This document shows, in pieces, positions 1 to 12,299 of a stretch of DNA of 64,000 bases (the first letter of the stretch is position 1; each line of letters starts with the position of its first letter). A model generated the notes under the pieces. That model was not told the DNA's origin. It was given only the letters and a program-made list of their open reading frames with translations, and did not search any database. Source of the DNA: Przewalskia tangutica (lineage: Eukaryota; Streptophyta; Magnoliopsida; Solanales; Solanaceae); NCBI GenBank assembly GCA_029844215.1, contig CM056724.1:7434307-7498306 (forward strand), given 5' to 3'. A program made the position numbers and the translations under genes.

Positions 1-61
1 TACAGAAAATGGCATAGTATCAAGTTCAGTATGTGTTAACACCCAATTTTTGCTTCTGCAG

Positions 62-3000
62 GTTGAGAAAATAGTCTTCGTAGTATTCTTTTCAGGTGAG
101 CAGGCGAGATCAAAAATACTGAAAATTTGTGAGGCGTTTGGTGCCAATTGCTATCCTGTTCCTGAAGATATGACCAAGAGGAGGCAAATAACTCGAGAAG
201 TATGTTAAACATATTAATGCAGTCTTTCTGATCACTGGAAAGGGAGTTTCATAGACATCATTGTTGAACAGACTTGTTTTACTGCACATCAGTCAGTGTA
301 CTTTGGGATATACTGCTAGCAGGCCATGGAACAATTTCTTTTTCTTCTTTCTTTCTGTCTAGTATGATTTGTGTTAATTTATATATGAGGTCATATTATA
401 CTCGGAAAAAAGTATACATGGAAAAAGAGCGAATATATTGGTTTTAGCAATAGGGCCATGTGATGTAGCTTTCACATTGCGCCAGTTCGATGAGTCTAAC
501 CCTAAATCTCTTTGGTATATTGTTTGAATGCATATTATCTCGATTGTAATCATTTTCAATTGCCTGGACATAAAGTAAGACCATCGGATGAACATCTTGA
601 CTGCAGGTTTTGTCTCGGCTATTTGAATTAGAGACCACACTGGATGTTGGATTACGTCATCGAGATAAAGCTTTGACATCTATTGGATTTCACCTCACAA
701 AATGGATGAACATGGTGAGAGTGAAGACAACAGTATAAGTTGACATTTTTATATTGTAGTTTAATTAGTGGCTTGTGAGAGCAAGTCTTCCCGTGAGCCT
801 GAAATACGAGTTGAATGCTAACTCTTTTTTCTAGGTTAGAAGGGAAAAAGCTGTTTATGACACGTTAAATATGCTAAATTTTGATGTCACAAAGAAGTGC
901 CTAGTTGGAGAGGGCTGGTGTCCAATATTTGCAAAGACTAAGGTACTCTTTTATGTTATTTATGTTAGCAGTTACATTTTCACTGTTTCCATATGCATTA
1001 GTTATGATTGTATTGTCACATACTTGCTTTTGACACCTTAGATACAAGAGGCTTTGCAACGTGCGACAATGGATAGCAACTCACAAGTGGGAATTATATT
1101 TCATGTGATGGATGCTGTAGACTTACCTCCAACATACTTCAGGACAAACCGTTTCACAAATGCATATCAAGAAATTGTAGATGCGTATGGGTGAGTAAAT
1201 GTGTAGTAGCCTTTAGTTATCTGATAAACTGATTTACAATGTAATGAGTTAAGTAATGCTGTTAGGTCATGGGGATAGAATGTTTATTGATGACATTATT
1301 CTTTCGAGGAGTCCTTGTCAAATCTAGTGGCCGCAGCTTTCTTTAATTTGATTTATGTTTGTCTATATGATCCAGTCATTTATGGGTCACCCTATCTCCT
1401 TTAGAGTGTAATTGATTTTCATGATAAAGAGTACGTGTGCTTCGTGGAGTCATTTTTCCTCATTTTCCTTTAGGTCATATAGATGTTGTTTGCAGTAAGG
1501 TGTTTATTATGCCTGTAGCTCTCTATAGGCAAAATGTGATCTACTTAAAACTGATAGTCCAGCTTTCTCCCTTTTCTTTGTTTTTTTACGTGTAATGCTG
1601 TTAATTTGGGATGCTTCAGCTCTGCAAATAAAATTTTCATTTACATTTTTTTCCTTAAAATTTTATATGAAAAATGAACAGCCATCTCATATACTACTTT
1701 TCTGGCCCTTTTGGCTAAGATCAAGTGAAGTCTGTAATTTTTTTTATCAAATTGAAATATCCATTCTTCTGTTGCTTCGGCAAAACAAAGCACTTACTAT
1801 TGTCTACCTCAGTGTTGCTAAATATCAGGAGGTAAATCCTGCTGTTTACACCATTGTTACATTCCCTTTCCTTTTCGCGGTGATGTTTGGAGATTGGGGT
1901 CATGGAATTTGCTTGTTTTTGGGAGCATTAGTACTTATTTCTAAGGAAAGCAAGCTTAGCTCTCAGGTATGTCCTCCCATTATTTCAGCCTCTCGCTCAG
2001 AGTACAAATTTCAGCAATTGTGCAATTATATATTCCTTTTGTAATCAAATAAAATTCGCTGACAGAAACTAGGAAGCTTTATGGAGATGCTCTTTGGCGG
2101 TCGCTATGTACTCCTGTTAATGTCGATATTTTCAGTTTACTGTGGCTTGATATATAATGAATTCTTCTCTGTTCCAATTCACATATTTGGTGGCTCTGCA
2201 TACAAATGCCGAGATGCTTCATGCAGGTAGGAAATTATAACCTTGTTAAATTTCCATATAGAAATTCTTAGATTCATGATTTGTCGAAGTACTGATAATG
2301 TAATCTTTTATGTGCTTCTGATCAAGATTGTGTATTTTGCATTTTTAAGCTCCCTCACCCAGGTATTTTTAAGGTTAGGTAAGAACATTTTTCAACTATA
2401 TTACAATTTTGGATTACAATGAACTCCTGACTATAGGGGTCGTTTGGTAGAGTGTATACGAATAATGCTGAATAGAGTGTATTAGTAATGCTGACATTAG
2501 CAATTGTGCTCAAGTGATCGCTTCCAATCTGATAAAGGGTTTTTGATTTTCCACGAAAGTCCGTCCCAACAATTGTTGCAGAGGATATAAATGTGAATAT
2601 GAAAAATTAGAAACCTCTGATAAAATGTCTCCCGTAACCCAGCAGATAAAGTACATTACATAGTCGAGGGATTGACGACTTATTCCTATTGATTTCTAAT
2701 CGGGAAAGATTAAACACAAGAAAAATCCGCAGTAACATCTCCCGGGAATGTTACTAATGGAACATGTAGGAATAATAGGTTCTATTCTTTTTTTGTTGAC
2801 CCTTATTTCAATTGATTGGATGTTTGAGCACTCAGAGATTTTCGTGAGTTCCTTGTATATATTAAAGTACCTTCCGCCCCCTTCCATAATTATTTAGATT
2901 TCCTATCGAGCTCTCCAATCTAATCCGGAATTTGTTAGGATAACGGGTTCCCGGGAGTACAGGGAGGTTGAACAAGAGATGTCACTTTTTGACTTGAAAG

Positions 3001-6000
3001 CCGAGAGGCTAAAGAAGAAGTCTATCAACCTCGTGTTGAGTCGTTCCATCCTGGGTGATGAAGAGGCCGATGTCGGGCGAGCAATCGATATTCTCTTGGA
3101 CGAGGGCGACCCCTAATCCCTCGCAAAGGCGGAAAGAGCGATTTCTCGTCCCAATAGCCAATGATTTGAAAGCTTTCCGCCCCGCCCTTTATAGTCGCGA
3201 CTGTTGTCATGGAAAAAGAGTTTCTTTTCTGTCAAAGAAGCATGCTTAACACAACCTATAGCACAAAGGCATTCGAGTCGCGTCTAAACTAAATGTTGGG
3301 CAAGGGCCCGTACGCTCTCTTATGTGGATACGCTATCCCTTCCGGCTATGGTATGGGGAAGGGGAGGTGAGATTTACTCATTGATTTTATATTAGATGAG
3401 CGGCCGTACTTCGAGAGAAATGGGCCCACACGCTACACACATCATGATTAGTTCCACAAATCTCACTGCACTGATCATAGTACACTTCTTCTCGTTGTAC
3501 TGAAATAGAGGTCTGATTTAAACGACCAGGTACAACATCACATTTGACATCTAAGAAAGGTACAACCCAACTATGAGGTACATCAACAGATGTTACAATA
3601 AAACGTATATAACTTTTTGCTGGCAGAACCACTCTATTGTTGACTTCTAATAAACGTGATTGACCTTGATTGACCTAATTCTAGATCATCTTCTGGAATC
3701 GTATAAAGGTTCTACCTTTTATTGCGCGTTTGATAATAAATAGAAAGTTTCTAAATGTATAGAAGACTCTCGATTGATTGATTATAATGTTCACGAGGTT
3801 GTATATAATCCAATGTTACGTGAAGGTATCAGAAAAGTAAATACATGCCTGATGGAAGCCTTTCTCCATAAAGTATGCCACTGGAGGGGTCCTTTCCTGC
3901 AATGTATGTTGGAGGGTCAGCTTCTACTTACTTCCTTCTAGAATCGAAGGTCTAGAACCGGGCGTCCAACCGTGTAGGAAGACTCACCCTAGCCACTATA
4001 GCGACCCCACACCCAACTCTAGCTGAGAAGCACCCTCCACCCATTTCCATTTTTCCGTGTGCCCAAAAACCCGCCCTATTTTTATCAACTGTTTGGTTTG
4101 GTGTATTGAAATAACACGCATTGCATAATTTCTAAAAATAATTGATTGTTTACAAAAATACCCTACATATTATACTATATGAGGGACTTTATTGTGTCTT
4201 TAACCATGCTAATGCATGCATTAAAACCCATTGCATTGCTAATACCATGGTTTGCTAGGTATTAGTTATGCATAGGATAATACCAAATAGGGTGTATGCA
4301 TTAGTTTTACATAGGATGAAAAAGTGTACCAAACAAGATATTAGTAGTACACAAAGCTAATGCATGCATTATTTTCTCTAATACACTCTGCCAAACGACT
4401 AAGAGTAAAGAAGTGGTTGCTTTGACTACACTTTAGATTATGTTATTAGTTCATAGATCAGAAAATAAACTATTTGTTTTCCTTTGACTTAATACCTTAA
4501 CACACACACACTCTTCCCCCAAATTATCCACGTTTTGTCAGTTTAATACTAAATTATGGGGTGTTATTGTTACCCCCTGAACTATGACATTTTCTATCTA
4601 AACCCCTGCAGTGCCAAATGGCATGGAGAGTGGCCTTACTCTCTTTGTAGTGTGTGAGAACTAGAAAATAGGCAAAAAAGAACATTTATGTGGCATTTTA
4701 CATTCATTTTTCAATTTTTTTCTTCTTCTGGTAGACTCAGTTAAAAAGGCATAATCCATAACGCGCACAACATTTATTTTAAGTATGTTTTAATATTCAA
4801 ACTTGTCAGTTAATTTTATTATTATTGAGTAAATTTTGTTCTAATTTCCAATTAGGTTTACTGTTATTGATTAATTTTTTTTTACTATTAGTTTAGAAAT
4901 ATGAGGTTTAGATTAATTTTTTTGTTTTACTATTAGTTTAGAAATATGAGTTTTCAACTGAATTTTTACTGTTATATAAAGAATATTGGATTTTGAAGAA
5001 GAAAAAGAAATCAATAAATTTAGATAAGCTAACAAAAAAAAACATATAAGAAAAATAATTGTTATACGCTTTAATGTACCATATTTCGTGTTAATTTCTT
5101 AGTATTATTGTTATTTTAGAGTTACCCTTTTTAATTGAGCTTACTATTATGATAAAATTCAGTCGTATGCTTTTTGGCCTATTTTCTAGCTCCTACGCAC
5201 TACAAAGAGAGTGAGACCACTCAGCATGCCACTTGGCATTGCAAGTGGCTTTTAGATAGAAAATGTTATAAAGTTCAGGGGGTAACAACAACATCCCACA
5301 GTTTTACTTTTAAGTATTAAACTGATAAAACGTGGATAGTTAGAGGGTTTGAGTTATTAACTCTTTTCCTTTTATTTGTTTGGGGGCTCTGGATAGGGAA
5401 GAGTAGCTTTTGTTTCCATTTCAGTGCAGGATTTTTTTTTATGTATGGTTTTCTGATTAAGCCTTCAATTCAGCACCACCAAAAATAAAAGGAAGTTCCT
5501 TTGGGTGTTTCTAATCATTTGATCTCAGGTTAATGCCTCAATCGGTTGGTTTTTAGGATTTCCTTAGCCAGGCTGCTTATATTATTGTGTACTTATGGTG
5601 TGAAGATTGGCTAAGTTTCTGTTTGATTTCAACATGATTTTAAGTAGCCTCATTGCTTTCCTGTCAAGTACAAGACACTGTAGTAATGCAATAAAAAAAT
5701 CATTATCTGCTCCATATTTCTGACATACTCAGCTACTGCTCGTCCAAATAATGTATGATCGTTCTCTTGACATTGATCTACATTGGCACCTACTCTTGCC
5801 TCCCAATCGTTGAATGCGCGTAGAGCTTGAGTTAGTATTTAATGTATGGTTTCCAGCCAGCGTTTTTTCATTTGCATTTTTTAACTAGAATTTGATGTTT
5901 GTATTTACAGTGATGCACAAACACTCGGTTTAATAAAGTACAGTGATCCTTATCCTTTTGGTGTGGATCCAAGCTGGAGAGGTAGCCGTTCGGAGCTTCC

Positions 6001-9000
6001 TTTCTTGAACTCCCTTAAGATGAAGATGTCTATTTTGTTGGGTATCGCGCAGATGAACCTCGGAATTATATTAAGCTACTTCAATGCACGTTTCTTCAAC
6101 AGCTCACTTGATATTAAGTGCGTATTCCTTTTTCTTCTGTGTCCATGAAGGTTTTCTTCTTAAAGTTATTTATTCTGTTATTGATTTGTTATCAGGTATC
6201 AGTTTGTGCCACAAGTTATCTTTCTCAACAGCCTTTTTGGATACCTATCACTCCTCATTGTTGTTAAATGGTGCACTGGATCACAGGCAGATCTCTACCA
6301 TGTTATGATTTATATGTTCCTACGTCCTTTCGAGGCTCTTGGTGAAAACCAGTTGTTCTGGGGGCAGAGTGTGCTTCAGGTATGTGCCATTGCATCTCTT
6401 TCTGTATCTTGTGCTCTTAGGGTTCATTTCATTTGCAGGCGTGATAAGGTAAAACTGTAATACCACCAGATTACACTGTAGGATGTGATGTTAACAAATG
6501 GACTATCGATAGGATTATTACACTTGTATCTCACAGGGATTTTAAATCTGTCTGAGAAATGTCCTTGGCCTAAATGCATTAAATAACTTATGAGGAATAA
6601 GGACTAATTTGAAATGAAGAATTAGTCATGAGAATTTAGTTGTATATTTATTAAAGGCTATTCGACATTAATAAAAGGATTTCAAAAAAAGAAAATAAAG
6701 AAAAGGTTGGTAGCAGTGTGTGGGTGGAAGGGGAGAGATAAATCTTTGGAGTAAAAACACCTTTGATCCCATTGGGTAACTTTTGTAGCTTCTTCCCTAT
6801 CGGATAAGTTTATCCAGGACCCGGGGGTGGGGTGGGGGGAGTTCATAATTCCATCCATTATCAGAACTCTACATAGACAACCAAACAATTGATCATCTTT
6901 GTATCCCTAAACTCCAACCGTCAATCCATAATTGGATCAAACCCTTAAATTATCTCTGTTTCCTTGCTTCTTTTTGTAATAATTATTATTGCAGGTAATA
7001 TTGCTGCTTTTAGCACTTGTTGCTGTTCCGTGGATGCTCTTCCCGAAACCTTTTATTTTGAAGAGACTTCACACTGAGGTAGTATGTTTGTTTGATTTTT
7101 CCTTTCTCACCCTTCACAATAAATTCAATGTAATACATCTTTATGATTCAGAGAAAAGTATAAAGGAATGGATAACCAAATTAAAAAGAGAAAGAGCACA
7201 AGGAGTGGAGTCCTTTGAGGATGTAAATCTTTTTACTTAGTCATTTTGGGTTGTATAGTGGAGAGAGGTTGGGAATCTAGGGGTGAAATTAAAACAAGTT
7301 GAGTCAACAAACCGGTCGTGATACAATCCTCCCAAAGTTTACTTGGGCAAGACTGGTTTGATCAATTTTTGCTAAATAATATTTGTTTAATCTCCACCTC
7401 CCAAGGTAGAGGTAAGGTCTGCGTACACTCTACCCTCCCCAGACTGGGTATGTTGTTGTTGTAATATTTGTTTAATCATCAAAAGCAGAATTATTTATCT
7501 TTACTTTATAGAGAAAGAGAGGGTGAATAAGTATAGCGAGGAATACACCTAACAAACCAAATTTAGTTCTATTTTTGACAGTTTTCTTATAGTTATTTGG
7601 GCTACCTTATTATGATTCTTAGAGATTTCAAGGCAGAACTTATGGTCTTCTTGGAACCTCCGAGGTGGATATTTACGAGGAACCGGATTCTGCCAGGCAA
7701 CACCACCATGAGGAGTTTAATTTTAGTGAGGTTTTTGTGCATCAAATGATACATTCTATTGAGTTTGTTCTGGGTGCTGTCTCTAACACTGCATCGTACC
7801 TTCGGCTGTGGGCTTTGAGGTGAATCCTTCATTTTACTTACTTTTTCTTCATCAACAGCAACATGTTTTATGTTTCTAAATATTGACATGTCTTTGATGT
7901 TGGTGCAGTTTGGCTCATTCTGAATTGTCTACTGTGTTCTACGAGAAAGTTCTCCTCCTTGCTTGGGGGTAAGATTTCATGACTTTTAGCTGTCTTGCTG
8001 TTCAGATTTTTCTTGTATAGAAGTTGCCCAGTGTCTTCACATATATGTTGATAGTAGTAACCTTCAAATTTTATTCCTTTTGAAATGTCAAGTTGTTGAA
8101 TCATGAATCTGGTAAACTCATTTGGTTCTTGAATTTTTTCTAGCAATGGTATGGATTTGGAGATAGAACAAGCATTCCCTCGGAACTTGCTCAGTTTTCT
8201 TCTGCAGCTCTGATTTGTTTAGCAACATTCATCCAAATTGTTTCTGTTCTTGTGCTCAAGTATTTGGCCAAGATTATCTGCTCTACTGTTCTCATTAAAT
8301 GAAGGCACAGAGGAGAGGTTAAATTGGCGTTTAGACTATGCTGAAAAGTGGAAGCATGAAAAATGAACAATTATTATGTTGCATGGTTCCTGGACATATA
8401 TATTAAGGTTCTTTATAGTGGGGGGGGGGGGGGGATTACACCATGTCTTGGTCAACGGAAAAGATTGTTAATATCTCTCCAATTTCATATTATTATCAGA
8501 TGGGTGTCTAAGGAAAATGTTCTTGGCTTAAAGTAAGAACTGCAAATGTTATGGGCCGCATGTGTTTGAGGTACTTCTATGTATCAGTTGGAAGCACATT
8601 TTTCCACTCTGTTTTGTGTACCGACTTGATTTGAAATCAAAAGGCTTTGTGATTTTTTCACGTCTTTCGGTATCTAAAACTGTCCTCCCCCTACCATGAT
8701 TTTATTGATATAAATTATTTCTGAAAAACTTAAAACTTTTAGTGAATATAGCGGCATTTTCTAATGAGATGACAGTAAACCCACTTCTGTGCTACCTTCT
8801 CTCGCCTTTGTGTGTCTCTGATTTTGTTATTTTTTTGGGACTGGGAAAAAGCACTTGTTCATGTGTACTGTGAAGGTAGAAGTTTGTTGTATGCACCATA
8901 GCTAAAATGTGGCTGTTCAAATTGATTGTGTTGTTTTAACATTTTTTCCTTGACGTCATAGCTATCAAATTTATCTGAGTGCTAAATACTTAATAATTGC

Positions 9001-9207
9001 AGGTATGATAACCTGATTATACGGCTCATAGGGCTGGCAGTTTTTGCCTTTGCAACAACCTTTATACTACTCATGATGGAGACTCTTAGTGCATTCCTTC
9101 ACGCATTGCGTCTTCATTGGGTGGAATTTCAAAACAAGTTTTACCACGGCGATGGCTATAAGTTCAAGCCATTTTCTTTTGTTGCATTAGCAGACGACGA
9201 GGATTAG
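62..9207 (+). CDS. VHA-a1: V-type proton ATPase subunit a, C-terminal 584 residues (5' end outside window)
   Basis: Membrane subunit a of the vacuolar-type H+-ATPase Vo sector, which forms the proton half-channels next to the c-ring. Twelve exons with GT-AG introns and matching phases are visible: 62-199, 607-714, 835-942, 1042-1190, 1813-1966, 2066-2226, 5911-6117, 6196-6379, 6995-7078, 7623-7819, 7909-7968 and 9003-9207, ending in TAG. They give 584 residues; the family is about 800-820 aa, so roughly 230 residues lie upstream of the window. Diagnostic stretches are [41 protein letters not shown] and [19 protein letters not shown]; the last contains the arginine needed for proton transport. 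The segments [15 protein letters not shown] and RFQGRTYG favour the trans-Golgi isoform VHA-a1 over the vacuolar a2/a3 forms, from memory of the Arabidopsis proteins. The exons look intact. The sixth intron (3.7 kb) carries two inverted-repeat insertions and organelle DNA. Confidence 0.95.
2640..4075. other. Nuclear insertion of mitochondrial DNA (NUMT), approximate limits
   Basis: This stretch is clearly richer in G+C than the intron around it and contains a cox2 fragment on the minus strand (3444-3715). The rest, for example around 2930-3260 and 3900-4020, has the look of plant mitochondrial spacer DNA, but I identify only cox2 by sequence. Limits are where the AT-rich TIR-element sequence resumes on each side and are uncertain by 50-100 bases. 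It cannot be a functional mitochondrial gene here. Confidence 0.6.
3444..3715 (-). pseudogene. cox2: Mitochondrial cytochrome c oxidase subunit 2 fragment (cox2)
   Basis: On the minus strand, codons from 3715 down encode [12 protein letters not shown]; after a small frame break the reading continues through [32 protein letters not shown] and CSEICGTNH. This is the C-terminal CuA domain of cytochrome oxidase subunit II. The CuA ligands C-x-E-x-C-x3-H and the earlier histidine are still legible. Homology stops abruptly after GTNH at 3444 and before YTIPEDD at 3715, so both ends of the gene are missing. Several residues differ from the plant norm as Ala to Val and Gly to Asp, the C-to-T and G-to-A changes expected when a methylated nuclear copy decays. 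Non-functional. Confidence 0.88.
4497..5362. mobile_element. Long-TIR MITE (Mutator-like) in V-ATPase intron
   Basis: About 170-190 bases at each end are inverted copies of one another. The left arm contains TATCCACGTTTTGTCAGTTT, and the right arm read backwards contains TATCCACGTTTTATCAGTTT. Both arms share a 'ccccctgaactatgacatttt'-like block, the 'ccaaatggcatg'-type block, and a block around CTCTCTTTGTAGTGTG. The middle is AT-rich, with no coding capacity. The long inverted repeats suggest a Mutator-related non-autonomous element; the target duplication was not resolved. Confidence 0.7.
7393..7462 (+). mobile_element. 5'-truncated TS SINE with 15-bp target duplication
   Basis: The sequence GGTAAGGTCTGCGTACACTC followed by a CCCCAGAC block and a tail of GTTGTTGTTGT is the 3' part of the TS SINE family known from tobacco and relatives. 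It is flanked by a perfect 15-bp direct repeat, AATATTTGTTTAATC, at 7378-7392 and 7463-7477. The duplication shows that it was inserted in this truncated form. It lies in the V-ATPase intron between the exons at 6995-7078 and 7623-7819. Confidence 0.85.
8420..8434 (+). repeat. Poly-G run of 15 in V-ATPase intron
   Basis: An uninterrupted run of 15 guanines sits in the last intron of the V-ATPase gene. Such runs are rare in AT-rich plant introns, are prone to sequencing and replication slippage, and could form G-quadruplex structures. The length may not be exact. Confidence 0.8.
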
Positions 9208-10285
9208 TACATAACCCTTTTCTTTTCCTTATTTCTTTTTGGGGAATTCTGCAGAGAAGAAGAATTTCCATATAACAGGGAAAAGCCTGTCACATAGATT
9301 TTGAAAGGACCCAATTTTGGCTGACTACTATCACGCACTTTCTTTTGATGAAGCAGCTGGTTTTAGCATAGAGTTGTAAAGTTGTGGCACACACAATCTT
9401 TCAGTATAGTGGTATGAAAAAGGGCTATGTTTGAGGTTATAGTTAGTTGTTAAAGAAGAGATTCTGTAAATGTTTCCTCATAGATCCTTGACATATTTTC
9501 CCAACCACAAATGAGTTGTAAAGATGAAATTTTTCTATAGCATTTATCTTAAGGGTGTCTCATTCTTTTGTGGAGGCAAATTTACAGAATCAGCAAATAC
9601 GTGCTTCATTGTAAACAATTTGTTGGCCGAGTGTCTCATAAATTGTTGTTGTAATAACAGAAGCCTCTTTTGAAGTGTATCCTGATTCTTCATCTCTTCT
9701 GAATCGCCAAATTTTCATTTTTTTATTACTGAAATGGTTAAATTTTACTAGTAAATTGGAATTCATTAGCTACTTTATTAGGCTTTCTTGTCTTTTCAAG
9801 CATATTGTCATATTCTAACCTCGCTAATGAGGTCGTCCGTGGCCAAGTTCTTTTCAGCTCATATAATTGGAAAATAGTTCATTGTCATGAAGTTTACACA
9901 GATGAAACTTGAGGACACTATAGAGAAAGAGTTGTTGATAGTTGTGTTACTTGGAAACAGAGAAATTGAAATTTTCTTCTTTTGCATTAATAACCGGTAT
10001 GACCAAGCTTCTTCAAAGCTAATAGTGTTTTTCTCTCTTTTAAAAAAGTGTTTGTTTTTAAAAAAATTGAGGCGTTTGATTAAACTGTTAGTAGAAGAAA
10101 AAGTGTTTTAAAATAAAAGCACAAGTTATTTTTGAGAAGTTGAAAAAAATAACTTTTTCCTACAACACTTTTTAAAAAACACTATGAAAAAGTACACTTA
10201 TTATCAATTTGATATCTTCAAAAAATCTAATTGTGTTGTCGATGCAAAAAAAAAGAGATAGGGGTACACTGGATATTGGAAAATG
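9208..10285 (+). other. V-ATPase 3' UTR and AT-rich spacer
   Basis: The first few hundred bases after the stop codon are probably the 3' untranslated region. Around 10020-10200 there is an imperfect inverted arrangement of 'aaaaagtgtt' blocks (AAAAAAGTGTTTG versus CAACACTTTTTAAAAAACAC), like the degenerate T/A-rich MITE seen again at 54222-54472. No gene is visible. Confidence 0.4.
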
Positions 10286-10295
10286 ACAGTCGGGA

Positions 10296-10415
10296 TGACG
10301 GGATCTAGCTCAGTTGATTGACTACTTAAACTTTTACCTTATTGGTGAAGGTTCGAATATTCACGTTGTAATTACCTCATTTCCCTAACCCTACCCCCTA
10401 TATAATATAAAAAAT
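10296..10415 (+). mobile_element. tRNA-derived SINE
   Basis: A polymerase III A-box-like stretch (TAGCTCAGTTGATTGACTAC), a B-box-like stretch (GGTTCGAATATTC) and a C-rich 3' body (CCCTAACCCTACCCCCTAT) leading to an AT tail identify a Solanaceae tRNA-derived SINE. A second copy of the same family lies at 14440-14556. It cannot fold as a tRNA, so it is not a tRNA gene. Confidence 0.7.
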
Positions 10416-10959
10416 TAAAAAAATATATATTGGAAAAGGCAGGAGTGTGTTTTACTATGAAAAATAATAGTAAATATATGAAGCAGATGTCTCTTTCATG
10501 TATTTTTCACTCTATTTGACTTTTAGCATATTCTTGAATTAAACGTTAATGCATCAGATATAGACGCGTGAACTTATTTGTAAATAGATTTATATGAAGA
10601 TCATCCAACCTCTGAGGAAGCTAGAGATATTCCAATTCGAGTTGATGATTGAGACCATCTGTACTTGCATGTATAGCTGTAGCTTAGTCGATCTCGAAAG
10701 ATCTCGAAATTCATGCTATGTGTCAAGTGATTGTCCTTGTGGTTACTATGAATTTTAACCAACTAGACAATATCTCAAGGCTTTAGATAGGATGACTATA
10801 TGTTAAGCTTTGTCAATTGTTGATAGATAGGTTGAGCTAAGCAAAGCTAGGCTAATACCACACATTGGATTTCTGTCAATATATAGCAAGATACCCTCCA
10901 GATAGTTCTATTCCTTAGATTAGGAATTTGAGCCTTCTCTAGGTTTAATATCCTTCTTC

Positions 10960-11424
10960 CTGCAGAGGTCAGCTCATAGAAAGAGTTGAAATATACTTCA
11001 CCTGCAAAATAAAAAATATAGTTAGATAAAAAATCAGCCAGTGAGTTCCCCTCTCAGTATACATGTTGAATAAGCACATTGCCATTGCTCATAATCTTCC
11101 TGGCCATGATGGATCCCAATCAACCTCTACTACTTTCTTCATCATCAATGAATTTGTTTCCAAGATCACTGGAATCTTCCCCTGATTCACACAATACTCT
11201 ACTCCTTCCAGCAATGCTTTAGCCTCAGCCACCACATGAGTAGTAACATTCAGTAACTTAGCCTTAGCAAAAACTAACTCACCTAGCTCATCTCTTACAC
11301 ATACCCCAATAGAACTACGTCCAGGATTGCCCCTTGAGGTTCCATCAGTATTGCAACCCTCACCTGGTTTTTGCCAAGTTACAATCTGTGATCTCACAGA
11401 GGGTGAGTAGTCTTCTAAAACCAT
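10960..11424 (-). pseudogene. LINE RNase H domain remnant
   Basis: The motif NTDGTSRGNPGRSSIGVCVR is the N-terminal signature of plant LINE-type RNase H, with the first catalytic Asp. VVAEAKALLEGVEYC supplies the Glu helix and VILETNSLM replaces the usual Asp-containing strand, with Glu where Asp is expected. After a stop near 11089 the reading continues in another frame with a histidine and REGNSLADFL, the typical C-terminal motif. It is the last coding part of the LINE. Confidence 0.82.
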
Positions 11425-11807
11425 TTAGCAAAAACCTAAATGGTTTTGAAATAGGGACTGCTTCTTCACCATAAAATAGTACCACAGGAGAGTGATCTGA
11501 CCCTGTTTTGGTTAAATGTTCCATTTCAATATTAGGAAAGGAATCTTGAAATAGACTATTAACCAAAATTCTGTCAAGTCTCTTCAAAATACAATCTCGT
11601 GCAGCTCTTCCATTCCACCAAAATATAAGGGCCTTCTCTAAAACCCACATCAAATAGACCACTAGAATTAACACAAAAAGCAAAGTCATCACACTCTGCT
11701 GGATCCACCGGTAATCTACCAATCTTTTCCTCTTCAGATAGAGTGACATTAAAGTTACCCCCTACCAACCAAGGTAGGGTCATATCATTAGTCAGAGTAA
11801 ATATCAT
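11425..11807 (-). pseudogene. LINE endonuclease (AP/EEP-type) domain remnant
   Basis: Minus-strand reading shows LPWLVGGNFNVTLSEEEKIG, equivalent to the W-x-x-GGDFN signature, with the Asp changed to Asn. In a second frame it shows LDRILVN and GSDHSPVVLFY, the SDH motif near the end of these endonucleases. The domain would nick target DNA to prime reverse transcription. Its N-terminal third, including the metal-binding Asn and Glu, is absent from the readable frames, a frameshift lies near 11660, and it is joined to RNase H just before 11420. Confidence 0.75.
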
Positions 11808-12299
11808 CCCATAAATTCAGCCTTTCCACTGCACTACACTTTGCATATACAAAAGTAGCAATCATCTCTATATAAATAGCAACATGCAAGTTTTAGAGAA
11901 ATTTGTTGATTAGTGTCCAACAAAATTTCCCACTATATTGTTGCATCTATGAATATCCATATCTTGCCATTAATATTTGCCAAGGCTGTCTCCATCCCTA
12001 TCCTTCTTCTGTATCTTTGTATGTATTTTGCTGTGTTGACAAAGGTTCCATTAAAGCCACAATAAAACTGTTATACTGCCTCTTCAGATTAATGAGCCTC
12101 TGAAAGGCTTGCTGTGATTTCACAGACCTTATATTCCATATGATTGTTGTAGTCATGATTTATACATAGTTGCAGTCCTCTTTGGCAAAATCCTTCTAGG
12201 TTGAGATTCTGAACTTTTCACCTTCTTTACTCCTTTTGCGACTGCTTTAGGTGAAATATTAGCATTTTTGGCAATTTGTTGAAATGGAATAGAGCTATT

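Larger units (their letters stand above)
2440..4398. mobile_element. Inverted-repeat (foldback/MITE-like) element carrying mitochondrial DNA
   Basis: The left end reads TCGTTTGGTAGAGTGTAT (2440-2457). The right end, reverse-complemented, reads TCGTTTGGCAGAGTGTAT (4381-4398). The inner arms also share an 'aatgctgaatagagtgtattag'-like / 'aatgcatgcattagc'-like texture. It lies in the sixth intron of the V-ATPase gene. No transposase is seen. The middle is of different origin (mitochondrial, see next entries), so an older TIR element seems to have been enlarged by organelle DNA. The target duplication is not clear. Confidence 0.6.

Noticed and set aside
1595..2044. 149-codon open frame in the V-ATPase gene
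   Set aside because: Only 1813-1966 is exon; the rest is intron read through in frame.
10296..10370. Possible tRNA gene (A- and B-box-like motifs)
   Set aside because: No cloverleaf can be drawn, the spacing and following C-rich body are those of a SINE, and a second copy exists at 14440.
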